A stretch of DNA of 5,462 nucleotides from JAKSUT01 sp045616505 (GTDB lineage: Bacteria > Cyanobacteriota > Vampirovibrionia > Gastranaerophilales > Gastranaerophilaceae), in contig JAZLGV010000121.1 in the NCBI GenBank assembly GCA_045616505.1, positions 1 through 5,462 of the forward strand, read 5' to 3'. Of the stretch, positions 1 through 5,462 are shown piece after piece. Each line of letters opens with the position of its first letter. The first letter of the stretch is position 1. The notes under the pieces are model-generated. The model was not told the origin of the DNA, made no database searches, and was given only the letters and a program-made list of their open reading frames with translations. The position numbers were made by a program, and so were the translations under genes.

Positions 1-629
1 ATTGGGATAAAAGTAAAGGCATAGATGAAGATTTTGAATTTCACACTCGTTGGATAAATGCTTGTCGTAGAGTTTTAAAACCAAATGGAACTATTTGGAT
101 ATCAGGAACTTATCATTCTATTTATGCTTGTGGTTTTGCATTACAAAAAGCAGATTTTAAAATTTTAAACGATATTTGTTGGTTTAAGCCAAATGCTTCT
201 CCTAATATGAGTTGTAGATATTTTACTGCAAGTCATGAAACACTTTTATGGGCAATAAAAGATAAAAATGCAAAACATACATTTAATTATGATTTAATGA
301 AAAATGGTGATTGGAGTAAAGATGAAATTAAAAAACCTAACAAACAAATGCGTTCGGTTTGGCAAATTGATACTCCAAAATCTTATGAAAAAACTTTTGG
401 GAAACACCCAACTCAAAAACCTTTAGAATTATTAAGACGCATAATTCTTGCTTCAACTAACGAAAACGATTTAATTTTAGATCCATTTACAGGAAGTTCT
501 ACAACTGGTATAATGGCATTAAGATTAGGAAGAAAATTTATAGGGATTGATTTAGAAAAAGAATATTTAGACCTTTCAATAAAAAGGTTTGAAGATGATT
601 TTTTAAAAAATAGCAAAAAATGGCAATAG
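1..629 (+). CDS. dpnA: DpnA-like beta-class DNA adenine methyltransferase (GATC), 5'-truncated by the window edge
   Basis: This is the C-terminal 208 residues of a site-specific N6-adenine methyltransferase, read in the frame of codons at 3, 6, 9 and so on, open from the left edge to TAG at 627-629. It resembles M.DpnA (M2.DpnII), which methylates GATC and accepts single-stranded DNA. Visible landmarks are WDKS at the edge, which in DpnA lies shortly after catalytic motif IV; VLKPNGTIWISG at about 78-113; PNMSCRYFTASHETLLWA at 201-254; motif X HPTQKP at 405-422; and the AdoMet-binding motif I DPFTGSSTTG at 480-509, followed by FIGID. Motif I lying C-terminal of motif X is the beta-class order. 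About 60 N-terminal residues, including the DPPY catalytic motif and the true start, lie outside the window, judged from my memory of DpnA's length. The first in-window ATG (207) is internal, because homology extends upstream of it. The 3' end overlaps the next methyltransferase by 10 bp. Family assignment is secure. Single-strand activity is inferred from DpnA. Confidence 0.93.
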   Translation, partial: WDKSKGIDEDFEFHTRWINACRRVLKPNGTIWISGTYHSIYACGFALQKADFKILNDICWFKPNASPNMSCRYFTASHETLLWAIKDKNAKHTFNYDLMKNGDWSKDEIKKPNKQMRSVWQIDTPKSYEKTFGKHPTQKPLELLRRIILASTNENDLILDPFTGSSTTGIMALRLGRKFIGIDLEKEYLDLSIKRFEDDFLKNSKKWQ

Positions 630-1459
630 TTTTAGAAAAATTACAACAAGAAACATATCCAATAGTAAAATGGGTTGGCGGTAAACGACAACTTATGTTT
701 GAGTTGTTGAAAAATATGCCAAAATCTTATAACCGCTATTTTGAGCCGTTTATTGGTGGTGGTGCATTATTTTTTGAACTTTATCCAAATAAAGCATATA
801 TTTCCGACACAAATGAAGAATTAATTAATTTATATCAAGTAGTTAGAGATAATGTTTACGAACTTATTAATGATTTAAATAAGCATGAAGTTTCAAAAGA
901 ATATTTTTTAAAAATCAGAAATTTAGATAGAACATCTAAATATAAAAAATTGTCAAATGTAGAAAAAGCAAGTCGTGTTATATATTTGAATAGAACTTGT
1001 TTTAATGGATTATATAGAGTAAATTCTCAAGGTCAATTTAATGTACCGTTCGGGAATTATAAAAATCCACGAATTATTGATGCAGATAATTTATTGAATT
1101 GTTCTAACTTATTAAAAAAAACAGAAATAAAATGTGCTGATTTTTCAGAAATTTTAAATAAAGCTCAAAAAGGTGATTTTGTTTATTTTGATCCGCCTTA
1201 TGTACCTTTGAATGAAACATCAAGTTTTACTTCATACACAAAAGACGGCTTTGATATTGATATGCAATTCAAACTACGTGATGTTTGCGATGAGTTAGAT
1301 TCAATGGGTGTAAAATTTATGCTTTCAAATTCTGACACAAAATTGGTAAATGAATTGTATGCAAATTATGAAATAAAAAAAGTTTTTGCTTCACGTGCAA
1401 TAAATGCAAATGCAGATGGCAGAGGAAAAATTACAGAAGTTCTAGTGAGGAATTATTAA
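620..1459 (+). CDS. dpnM: DpnM/Dam-family alpha-class DNA adenine methyltransferase (GATC)
   Basis: This is a complete 279-residue Dam-type enzyme, close to the roughly 280 residues usual for DpnM, expected to methylate the adenine of duplex GATC and protect the host from the downstream nuclease. Motifs appear in alpha-class order: motif X KWVGGKRQL (residues 17-25), AdoMet-binding motif I FEPFIGGGAL (41-50), the ribose-binding acidic residue in ISD (D63), the target-recognition hairpin NGLYRVNSQGQFNVPFG (129-145), catalytic DPPY (191-194) and LSNSD (235-239). The recognition hairpin, with R133, N135 and the G-x-F-N-V-P-x-G stretch, matches Dam and DpnM and supports GATC specificity. The ATG at 620 lies inside the end of dpnA and is the only start that keeps motif X with a sensible leader; the next Met is residue 26. 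No Shine-Dalgarno is visible, only a TTTTTTAAAAAA tract at 599-610, so translation probably depends on coupling to dpnA. Confidence in family and specificity is high. Confidence 0.96.
   Translation: MAIVLEKLQQETYPIVKWVGGKRQLMFELLKNMPKSYNRYFEPFIGGGALFFELYPNKAYISDTNEELINLYQVVRDNVYELINDLNKHEVSKEYFLKIRNLDRTSKYKKLSNVEKASRVIYLNRTCFNGLYRVNSQGQFNVPFGNYKNPRIIDADNLLNCSNLLKKTEIKCADFSEILNKAQKGDFVYFDPPYVPLNETSSFTSYTKDGFDIDMQFKLRDVCDELDSMGVKFMLSNSDTKLVNELYANYEIKKVFASRAINANADGRGKITEVLVRNY
1444..1450 (+). promoter_or_regulatory. Ribosome binding site for the 185-residue protein
   Basis: AGTGAGG lies within the last codons of dpnM, 9 nt before the ATG at 1460. It supports that ATG as a real independent start rather than relying only on the TAAATG junction. 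It is an imperfect Shine-Dalgarno, so its strength is uncertain. Confidence 0.55.
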
Positions 1460-2017
1460 ATGCCTATAGATTTAAATGATTTAATTAAAACAATGACAAA
1501 GGGAGCACTTATTCCTTTATGGGCTGAAAGAATAAATGGCAAATATATTATAGCGGTTTATCAAGGAAGTATAAGTCCGTATGACATTTTAATAAAATAT
1601 CGTCAATTAGAAAATAATAAGTGGTCATCAATAAGAACACCCAAACATATTCATTGGGCTGTAGACATATTAATTAAAATGTATCAAGACAAAGAAAAAA
1701 CACAATCTTTTCTTAATATGTTAATAGAAATGTGGGATAACACCAAACCAATCAAATCTGTTGTAGATAGAAACCAAAAGTTAAATATCGATTTTTTACT
1801 AAAAGATTTTGAAGAAAATTGTTCTGAATATTTAACACTTAATAATAATGGAGAATATAGTATAAAATTTTTAATTATTCTTGCAAAATTATTGATGTTA
1901 CAAGAAAAAACCAATAGAGAAGATGCTTATATGTTTAAAAACCTTTTGGAAACATTAAAAAATTGTGATGGCAGTATATGGAAAATGGTTTCAACAGCCT
2001 CTTTTCGTGGAAGATAG
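1460..2017 (+). CDS. Uncharacterised 185-residue protein embedded in the GATC R-M operon
   Basis: I do not recognise a characterised family. The ATG directly follows the dpnM stop (TAAATG), with an AGTGAGG-type ribosome binding site 9 nt upstream inside the dpnM 3' end. Its own stop overlaps the ribosome binding site of the nuclease gene. It is therefore tightly built into the operon and probably made in step with its neighbours. The N-terminal half looks conserved in style: LIPLWAERINGKYIIAVYQG (17-36) suggests a small beta-rich core, followed by SPYDILIKYR (39-48) and IRTPKHIHWAVDIL (58-71). The C-terminal half (about 100-170) is mostly amphipathic helix with KFLIILAKLLML (126-137). There is no signal peptide, helix-turn-helix, nuclease motif, methyltransferase motif or zinc-binding cysteine cluster. 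At 185 residues it is about twice the size of usual R-M controller (C) proteins and does not resemble them. Possible roles are a nuclease partner, specificity helper or immunity-type regulator, but these rest on position alone. Confidence 0.85.
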   Translation: MPIDLNDLIKTMTKGALIPLWAERINGKYIIAVYQGSISPYDILIKYRQLENNKWSSIRTPKHIHWAVDILIKMYQDKEKTQSFLNMLIEMWDNTKPIKSVVDRNQKLNIDFLLKDFEENCSEYLTLNNNGEYSIKFLIILAKLLMLQEKTNREDAYMFKNLLETLKNCDGSIWKMVSTASFRGR

Positions 2018-2019
2018 GA
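2016..2019 (+). promoter_or_regulatory. Ribosome binding site deciding the nuclease start
   Basis: AGGA lies 6 nt before the ATG at 2026 and overlaps the TAG stop (2015-2017) of the upstream gene. It supports starting the nuclease at 2026 rather than at 1978, and suggests that ribosomes finishing the 185-residue gene help start the nuclease. Confidence 0.6.
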
Positions 2020-2025
2020 TGTTTT

Positions 2026-2883
2026 ATGAAAAGAAATTTTTATGAATGGTTATCTACTTTTAGACCTTGCATTGCAGATTATTGTTATTATGTTGATTTT
2101 GATAAAGTAAATAATAATGTTGATAATATTAAAGTTGAATTAAATATTTTAAATTCTCTTGTTGGTTCTAAAAATATTGAAAATGATTTTGTTGAAATTA
2201 TAAAAAAATACCCAGAAACTTTAAAATGTATTCCGTTGTTATTAGCAGTTCGGAGTAATGAAATATCTGTTACTGATGCAGATGGAGAATATAATTTTTC
2301 TTTTGACAAGTGCAATTACAGTATAGATGAATACAAAATGTTTATGAGAAAAACTAAATTATTTGATTTGCTTGAAAACCATATCGTAAGTAATTTAGTA
2401 GATTATGCAACAGGCGTAGAAACAGGTTTGGACAGTAACGGTCGTAAAAATCGTGGCGGTCACTTGATGGAAAATTTGGTTGAAGATTACATTCAAAAAG
2501 CAGGTTTTGTAAAAGGTACAAATTATTTTAAAGAAATGTACATTCACGAAATTGAAAACAAATGGAATGTTGATTTATCAGCAATTTCTAATCAAGGAAA
2601 AATGGAAAAGCGTTTTGATTTTGTTATAAAAACTGATAAGCAAATTTATGTAATTGAAACTAATTTTTATTCAAGCGGTGGTTCAAAACTCAATGAAACA
2701 GCAAGAAGTTATAAAACACTTGCGCAAGAAGTTGCAACAATAGACAGTGTAACTTTTGTTTGGTTTACTGATGGTTGCGGATGGAACAGTGCAAGACATA
2801 ACCTTGAAGAAACATTTGACGTTTTGGATACGGTTTATAATATAAATGATTTGGAAAATGATATATTGATAAAATTATTATAG
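2026..2883 (+). CDS. dpnB: DpnII/MboI-family type II restriction endonuclease (GATC)
   Basis: This 285-residue protein closely resembles R.DpnII (about 288 residues), which cuts unmethylated duplex GATC before the G. Similarity runs through the whole length: an FYEWLST-type N-terminus (residues 5-11), LNSLVGSKNIENDF (42-55), HIVSNLVDYATGVETG (119-134), SNGRKNRGG (137-145), NVDLSAISN (181-189) and SKLNETARSYK (220-230). The likely active site is of PD-(D/E)xK type: D198 in RFDFVI, then the strand YVIETN with E211 and N213. Asn stands where many such enzymes have Lys; as I remember it, DpnII itself has the same E-x-N pattern, so this need not mean inactivity. The start at 2026 is chosen because it gives the DpnII-like N-terminus MKRNFYEWLS and has AGGA 6 nt upstream; an in-frame ATG at 1978 would overlap the previous gene and add unrelated residues. 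Placing the nuclease last lets methylation come first when the operon enters a new host. Confidence 0.96.
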   Translation: MKRNFYEWLSTFRPCIADYCYYVDFDKVNNNVDNIKVELNILNSLVGSKNIENDFVEIIKKYPETLKCIPLLLAVRSNEISVTDADGEYNFSFDKCNYSIDEYKMFMRKTKLFDLLENHIVSNLVDYATGVETGLDSNGRKNRGGHLMENLVEDYIQKAGFVKGTNYFKEMYIHEIENKWNVDLSAISNQGKMEKRFDFVIKTDKQIYVIETNFYSSGGSKLNETARSYKTLAQEVATIDSVTFVWFTDGCGWNSARHNLEETFDVLDTVYNINDLENDILIKLL

Positions 2884-2941
2884 GAAGAAAAAATATATCA
2901 AAATTAAATATTGTTATTATTTGTTGATAAAAATATTAAAA

Positions 2942-2947
2942 AAGGAA
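2942..2947 (+). promoter_or_regulatory. Ribosome binding site deciding the TTG start of the acetyltransferase
   Basis: AAGGAA lies 6 nt upstream of TTG 2954. It is the best Shine-Dalgarno in the 70-bp gap, and it would sit inside the coding region if translation began at TTG 2921 or TTG 2924. This is the main reason for the shorter gene model. Confidence 0.6.
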
Positions 2948-2953
2948 TTTGAT

Positions 2954-3388
2954 TTGGATTATACAATTAGAAAAATGATTAAATCTGATGAAGAAGAAAT
3001 TTTGAAAATGATGGAAGTTTTTTATTCTTCAGATGCTGTTTCAACAAATGGTAGTGTTGAAATTTTTAAAAAAGATTTTGATATGTGTATAGAGTCATCT
3101 GTTTTAGAGGGTTATGTTTTTTGCAAAGATGATGAGATTTTAGGATATTCTATGCTTGCCAAAAGTTTTTCAACGGAGTTTGGAAAAGAATGTATTTGGT
3201 TTGAAGATTTTTATTTAAAACCACAATATAGAGGTTTGCATATTATCCCTGAATTTATTAAATATATAAAAAATTTATATCCAAATGTGTTATTTAGGGT
3301 TGAAGCAGAAAAAGAAAACACTCACGCATTACACGTTTATAAAAAATCTGGTTTTCAAGAACTTCCTTATATAGAACTAAAAATGTAA
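2954..3388 (+). CDS. GNAT-family N-acetyltransferase, probable TTG start
   Basis: This is a 144-residue protein of the GCN5-related N-acetyltransferase superfamily, which moves an acetyl group from acetyl-CoA to an amine on a small molecule, peptide or protein. The N-terminal YTIRKMIKSDEEEILKMM (3-20) is the usual first strand and helix. ILGYSMLAKS (62-71) and CIWFEDFYLKP (80-90) are the central strands. QYRGLHI (91-97) occupies the CoA pyrophosphate loop, though without the usual second glycine of R-G-x-G. NTHALHVYKKSGF (122-134) is the C-terminal motif with the typical N-x-x-A, Tyr and GF residues. TTG 2954 is preferred because AAGGAA ends 6 nt upstream and YTIRKM is a typical family start; TTG 2921 would add 11 residues without a binding site. 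The substrate cannot be read. The gene starts 70 bp after the nuclease stop with no clear terminator or promoter between, so it may ride on the R-M transcript. Confidence 0.87.
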   Translation: MDYTIRKMIKSDEEEILKMMEVFYSSDAVSTNGSVEIFKKDFDMCIESSVLEGYVFCKDDEILGYSMLAKSFSTEFGKECIWFEDFYLKPQYRGLHIIPEFIKYIKNLYPNVLFRVEAEKENTHALHVYKKSGFQELPYIELKM

Positions 3389-3420
3389 AACTTTACAAAG
3401 TGTAATAAATTTTAAAGTTT
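3388..3420 (+). terminator. Weak AT-rich inverted repeat after the acetyltransferase gene
   Basis: AAACTTTA (3388-3395) pairs with TAAAGTTT (3413-3420) across a 17-nt loop. A smaller competing hairpin, TTACA/TGTAA (3393-3397 and 3401-3405), lies within it. The downstream tract, ATTTATTTATATG, is AT-rich but not a run of T. The stem has a single GC pair, so this is a poor intrinsic terminator at best. I saw no convincing -35/-10 pair in the rest of the 82-bp gap. Confidence 0.2.
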
Positions 3421-3459
3421 ATTTATTTATATGTCGTTAAACCATGTAGAGAAAGATAT

Positions 3460-3463
3460 GGAG
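3460..3463 (+). promoter_or_regulatory. Ribosome binding site for the large repeat protein
   Basis: GGAG lies 7 nt before ATG 3471, which is ideal spacing. The nearer upstream ATGs at 3444 and 3458 are in other frames and are not used for this gene; the one at 3444 is followed at once by TAG. Confidence 0.65.
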
Positions 3464-3470
3464 TGCAAAA

Positions 3471-5462
3471 ATGGGTTTTTTTAAAACCTTAAACGACATT
3501 AAAAATAATAGTTCCAAACTTGAAAGTTGGGAACAGCAAAGTGCTGACACCGACGCAAAAAGGGAAGAGCTAAATAAAAAACGTGAGTATAAACAAGAAG
3601 AAATCAAAGCTGCTCAGGCTTTGGGTGAAACCATTATTGACGTTGTTGATATAATGGATAATCATTCTGAAAGCGTTTCTGAAAATGTTGAAACTGCTAT
3701 AATGCCTGTTGTTGAAGCAGCTCCAATAGCAGTTTTGTTTGGGTCTTTTGCACTTGCGACAAAAAAAATTTTTGAACCAGCTTTGAAAAAGATTAGAAGC
3801 ATAGAAAAAGAGTTTAAGCAAAGACCTGAAGTTAAAGAATTATTAGAAAAATTAAATAAAAATGGTAAATATCATTCTTTAAGTTCATTGACGAATAATA
3901 TTGAAGTTAACAAGATTAAGGATTCTGCACTTAAAAAAGAAGCAAAGGAAACAGGTGAAAAACTTTTAAAAGCTACTGCAAAAGAAACTAAAAAGATAAA
4001 AGGTGGTGTTATCGGTGCAATTGCTTTAACTTTAGCAACTTTTGTAGGGGCAAATGTTTTTGGTGCAAAAATTCAAGTAAGAAGTTCAAAAATTGCGAGA
4101 TATCAAGCAAGAGAAGAGTTGAAGGACGAAAAAGATTTTGTTCAATATACTCCTGAACAAATTGAAAAAGCTAAAGCAGAACTTGAAGCAAATCCTGAAT
4201 TGAAAAGAGAAAAGCAAAAATCAAAATTAAAACAAGGATTTTTGCCAAGTATTATAAATTTGTTTAGAGATGAAAAAGCATATCGTGAAAATAGAAAAGA
4301 TTATAATTTAGAAGATAAAAAAGTTAAAAGAGATTTATCTCCAGAAGAATTAGAAAAAGCAGAAAAAGATAAAGAAGTAATTCAAAGAACAATTAAAAAA
4401 ATCAACAATGAAGCAGAAAAGTATTCTGAAAATATGGAAGTTGCTTCAGGTGTTCTTATTGGTGGCACACCATGGCTTGGTGCAGGTGTAGGTGTTGCTA
4501 TTTCTTGGATTATGGAAAAAACAGGAATAATCAAAAATTTCGTATCAAAAACAGTTGAAAAATTGGGTTCTGATGATGCTAAACAAGCATACGAAGAATT
4601 AAATAAAATGGGTAAAGATGTTTCAAAATCTAAGAAAATAAAATCATTTTTCAATTTTGCAAAAGAAATGTTTAGTATTGAAGATAAAAAATTTAATGTA
4701 AAAAGAAGTCCGTATAGTGTAAAAGAAGTAATTCAAGAAGAAGGTTTATCAAATGCTTTGAAAAAAGCGGCAGCAGTTGCATCTTCTACTTCAAAAGGTA
4801 GCAAGGCTTTAATCGGTGTTATCGGCGGCTTTGCAACAGGTATTGTTGGCGCATTTATGGGCATGAAAATGCAAAAAGAAGCCGCAAGAGCAGGTCGTTA
4901 TACTGCAAAACGTGAATTAGAAAAAGATCCGATGAATTTTATCGGTTATACAAAAGATGAATTGGCACAAACAGATGCGAAAGATACTTCTAAAAAGACA
5001 TCTAAAGTTAAAGAAGTGATAACTTTTATTCCGACATGTATAAAACAATATTTTGATTATATGAAATATAAGAAAACTGAATTTAAAGAAAATCAAATAT
5101 TGAAAAATCAGTTGAAAAAACAAGACGTTACAGAAGAACAATTGAAAGAAGCTAAAAATCTTCAAAATAAATTGTTTGTAACTTTTGAAAATGTTGATGA
5201 TAAATCTCAAGAGTATTCAGAATCAATGGAAGCTACTTGTGAAATGGCAAAACCAATTATTATCTACGCAGGTTATATTGCAATGATTGCTCCGTTTTTT
5301 GCAATTTTATCTGCTATTGCGAAGGGTAAATTATCTCCAAATAAAGTTGTAGATAAAGTTTCTCAAGTTATGGCTGATTCTTCAAAATTTATGAAGAGTA
5401 AGTTTGTAAAAAAATATTTGAATGAAGTTTCTGAAAATGTTTCAAATGTTGTTCAAAGTACA
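3471..5462 (+). CDS. Large repeat-containing membrane protein, unrecognised family, 3' end outside the window
   Basis: The frame is open for 664 codons from ATG 3471 to the right edge with no stop. I do not recognise the family. The N-terminus (MGFFKTLNDIKNNSSK) is charged and has no signal peptide. The chain alternates highly charged Lys/Glu-rich helical stretches with five glycine- or alanine-rich hydrophobic segments at about residues 76-97, 178-199, 324-348, 446-465 and 593-617. Two motif types recur in alternation. Type A is a 34-residue stretch ending S-E-x-x-E at 43-76, 292-325 and 556-589, each time entering a hydrophobic segment. Type B is a hydrophobic segment followed by K-x-Q, then R-Y-x-A-x-x-E-L and F-x-x-Y-T, at 193-233 and 460-500. 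The repeat period is about 249-266 residues. The segment at 446-465 carries G-x-x-x-G-x-x-x-G at G449, G453 and G457, typical of tightly packed membrane helices. An inner-membrane scaffold or a membrane-active protein is possible. Function is unknown. Confidence 0.88.
   Translation, partial: MGFFKTLNDIKNNSSKLESWEQQSADTDAKREELNKKREYKQEEIKAAQALGETIIDVVDIMDNHSESVSENVETAIMPVVEAAPIAVLFGSFALATKKIFEPALKKIRSIEKEFKQRPEVKELLEKLNKNGKYHSLSSLTNNIEVNKIKDSALKKEAKETGEKLLKATAKETKKIKGGVIGAIALTLATFVGANVFGAKIQVRSSKIARYQAREELKDEKDFVQYTPEQIEKAKAELEANPELKREKQKSKLKQGFLPSIINLFRDEKAYRENRKDYNLEDKKVKRDLSPEELEKAEKDKEVIQRTIKKINNEAEKYSENMEVASGVLIGGTPWLGAGVGVAISWIMEKTGIIKNFVSKTVEKLGSDDAKQAYEELNKMGKDVSKSKKIKSFFNFAKEMFSIEDKKFNVKRSPYSVKEVIQEEGLSNALKKAAAVASSTSKGSKALIGVIGGFATGIVGAFMGMKMQKEAARAGRYTAKRELEKDPMNFIGYTKDELAQTDAKDTSKKTSKVKEVITFIPTCIKQYFDYMKYKKTEFKENQILKNQLKKQDVTEEQLKEAKNLQNKLFVTFENVDDKSQEYSESMEATCEMAKPIIIYAGYIAMIAPFFAILSAIAKGKLSPNKVVDKVSQVMADSSKFMKSKFVKKYLNEVSENVSNVVQST
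3597..3698 (+). repeat. Protein repeat A, copy 1 (residues 43-76)
   Basis: This encodes a 34-residue charged helical segment ending SENVETA. It aligns without gaps to copies 2 and 3, with E1, A6, S28, E29 and E32 of the segment identical in all three. It leads straight into the first hydrophobic segment (about 76-97). The copies are diverged at DNA level, so this is an old duplication within the gene. Confidence 0.75.
4047..4169 (+). repeat. Protein repeat B, copy 1 (residues 193-233)
   Basis: This runs from the end of the second hydrophobic segment into charged sequence: G193-A, then K200-I-Q202, R210-Y-Q-A-R-E-E-L217, F223 and Y226-T227. It matches copy 2 with one single-residue length difference between L217 and F223. 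Confidence 0.75.
4344..4445 (+). repeat. Protein repeat A, copy 2 (residues 292-325)
   Basis: This encodes a 34-residue segment beginning EELEKAEK and ending YSENMEVA. By my alignment it shares 12 of 34 residues with copy 1, with no gaps. It is followed by the glycine-rich segment containing GVLIGGTPWLGAGVG (327-341). Confidence 0.8.
4848..4970 (+). repeat. Protein repeat B, copy 2 (residues 460-500)
   Basis: This encodes G460-A, K466-M-Q468, R476-Y-T-A-K-R-E-L483, F490 and Y493-T494, 266 residues after the corresponding residues of copy 1. Preservation of the K-x-Q to R-Y spacing (10 residues in both copies) argues for true duplication rather than chance low-complexity similarity. Confidence 0.75.
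5136..5237 (+). repeat. Protein repeat A, copy 3 (residues 556-589)
   Basis: This encodes a 34-residue segment beginning EQLKEAKN and ending YSESMEAT. YSE-x-ME is shared with copy 2 at a distance of 264 residues. A hydrophobic segment (about 593-617) follows, as after the other copies. A short D-L/V-S/T-x-E stretch just before the segment is also shared with copy 2 (DLSPEE and DVTEEQ). Confidence 0.8.

Noticed and set aside
599..610. TTTTTTAAAAAA palindrome just before the dpnM start as an operator.
   Set aside because: It lies inside dpnA coding sequence, is pure A/T and too simple to distinguish from base composition, and no regulator gene is visible.
1978..2025. In-frame upstream ATG (1978) that would lengthen the DpnII-like nuclease by 16 residues.
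   Set aside because: It overlaps the previous gene by 40 bp, adds residues unlike the DpnII N-terminus, and lacks the well-placed AGGA that precedes ATG 2026.
413..2315. Minus-strand open frames at 413-616, 1684-1914 and 2088-2315.
   Set aside because: They lie entirely opposite well-supported R-M genes, and their composition is that expected from reading Lys/Asn-rich coding sequence backwards.
2911..2939. TTGTTA and TATTAA at 17-bp spacing as a promoter for the acetyltransferase.
   Set aside because: In sequence this AT-rich such partial matches are common, and the predicted transcript start would fall on the ribosome binding site, leaving almost no leader.
3761..3773. A8T5 tract in the large protein gene as a phase-variation switch.
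   Set aside because: The frame is intact through it, A runs of this length are common in AT-rich genes, and it is not near the start or promoter.
3570..5210. Minus-strand open frames at 3570-3821, 4382-4654 and 4917-5210 opposite the large protein.
   Set aside because: They are antisense shadows of an uninterrupted 664-codon frame, are low-complexity and Phe/Ile-rich, and show no recognisable motif or convincing start context.

Overview
The window is strongly AT-rich, and every gene in it reads left to right on the + strand. It holds most of a DpnII/MboI-type restriction-modification (R-M) operon specific for GATC, then a small GNAT acetyltransferase gene, then the first 664 codons of a large repeat-containing membrane protein that runs off the right edge. 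The base composition, AGGA/GGAG-type ribosome binding sites and one probable TTG start would fit a low-GC Firmicute or another low-GC, gut-type bacterium such as Gastranaerophilales or Fusobacteria. The sequence alone does not settle the phylum, and R-M operons move between lineages.

Region 1 (1-2883) is the R-M operon. It reads: a DpnA-like beta-class adenine methyltransferase whose start is missing; a DpnM/Dam-like alpha-class adenine methyltransferase; an unrecognised 185-residue protein; and a DpnII-family restriction endonuclease. The genes are packed with a 10-bp overlap, a 0-bp junction and an 8-bp gap, so they are almost certainly co-transcribed and partly coupled in translation. In the characterised DpnII systems, DpnM methylates duplex GATC, DpnA also methylates single-stranded DNA (useful for DNA entering by transformation or conjugation), and DpnII cuts unmethylated GATC. 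Two things differ from the pneumococcal dpnM-dpnA-dpnB layout: the methyltransferase order is reversed, and an extra gene lies just before the nuclease.

Region 2 (2884-3470) holds the acetyltransferase, best started at a TTG with a good ribosome binding site, followed by an 82-bp gap containing only a weak AT-rich inverted repeat. No clear terminator or promoter separates it from the nuclease, so it may be read from the same transcript. Its link to restriction is unproven.

Region 3 (3471-5462) is one uninterrupted reading frame. Its product has no recognisable enzymatic motif or signal peptide. It is built of roughly 250-265-residue repeats, each combining a charged helical segment with a conserved S-E-x-x-E motif, a glycine-rich hydrophobic segment, a linker, and a second glycine-rich hydrophobic segment followed by an R-Y-x-A-x-x-E-L motif. 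Two full periods and the start of a third are visible. This protein and the 185-residue R-M-embedded protein are the least explained parts of the window.
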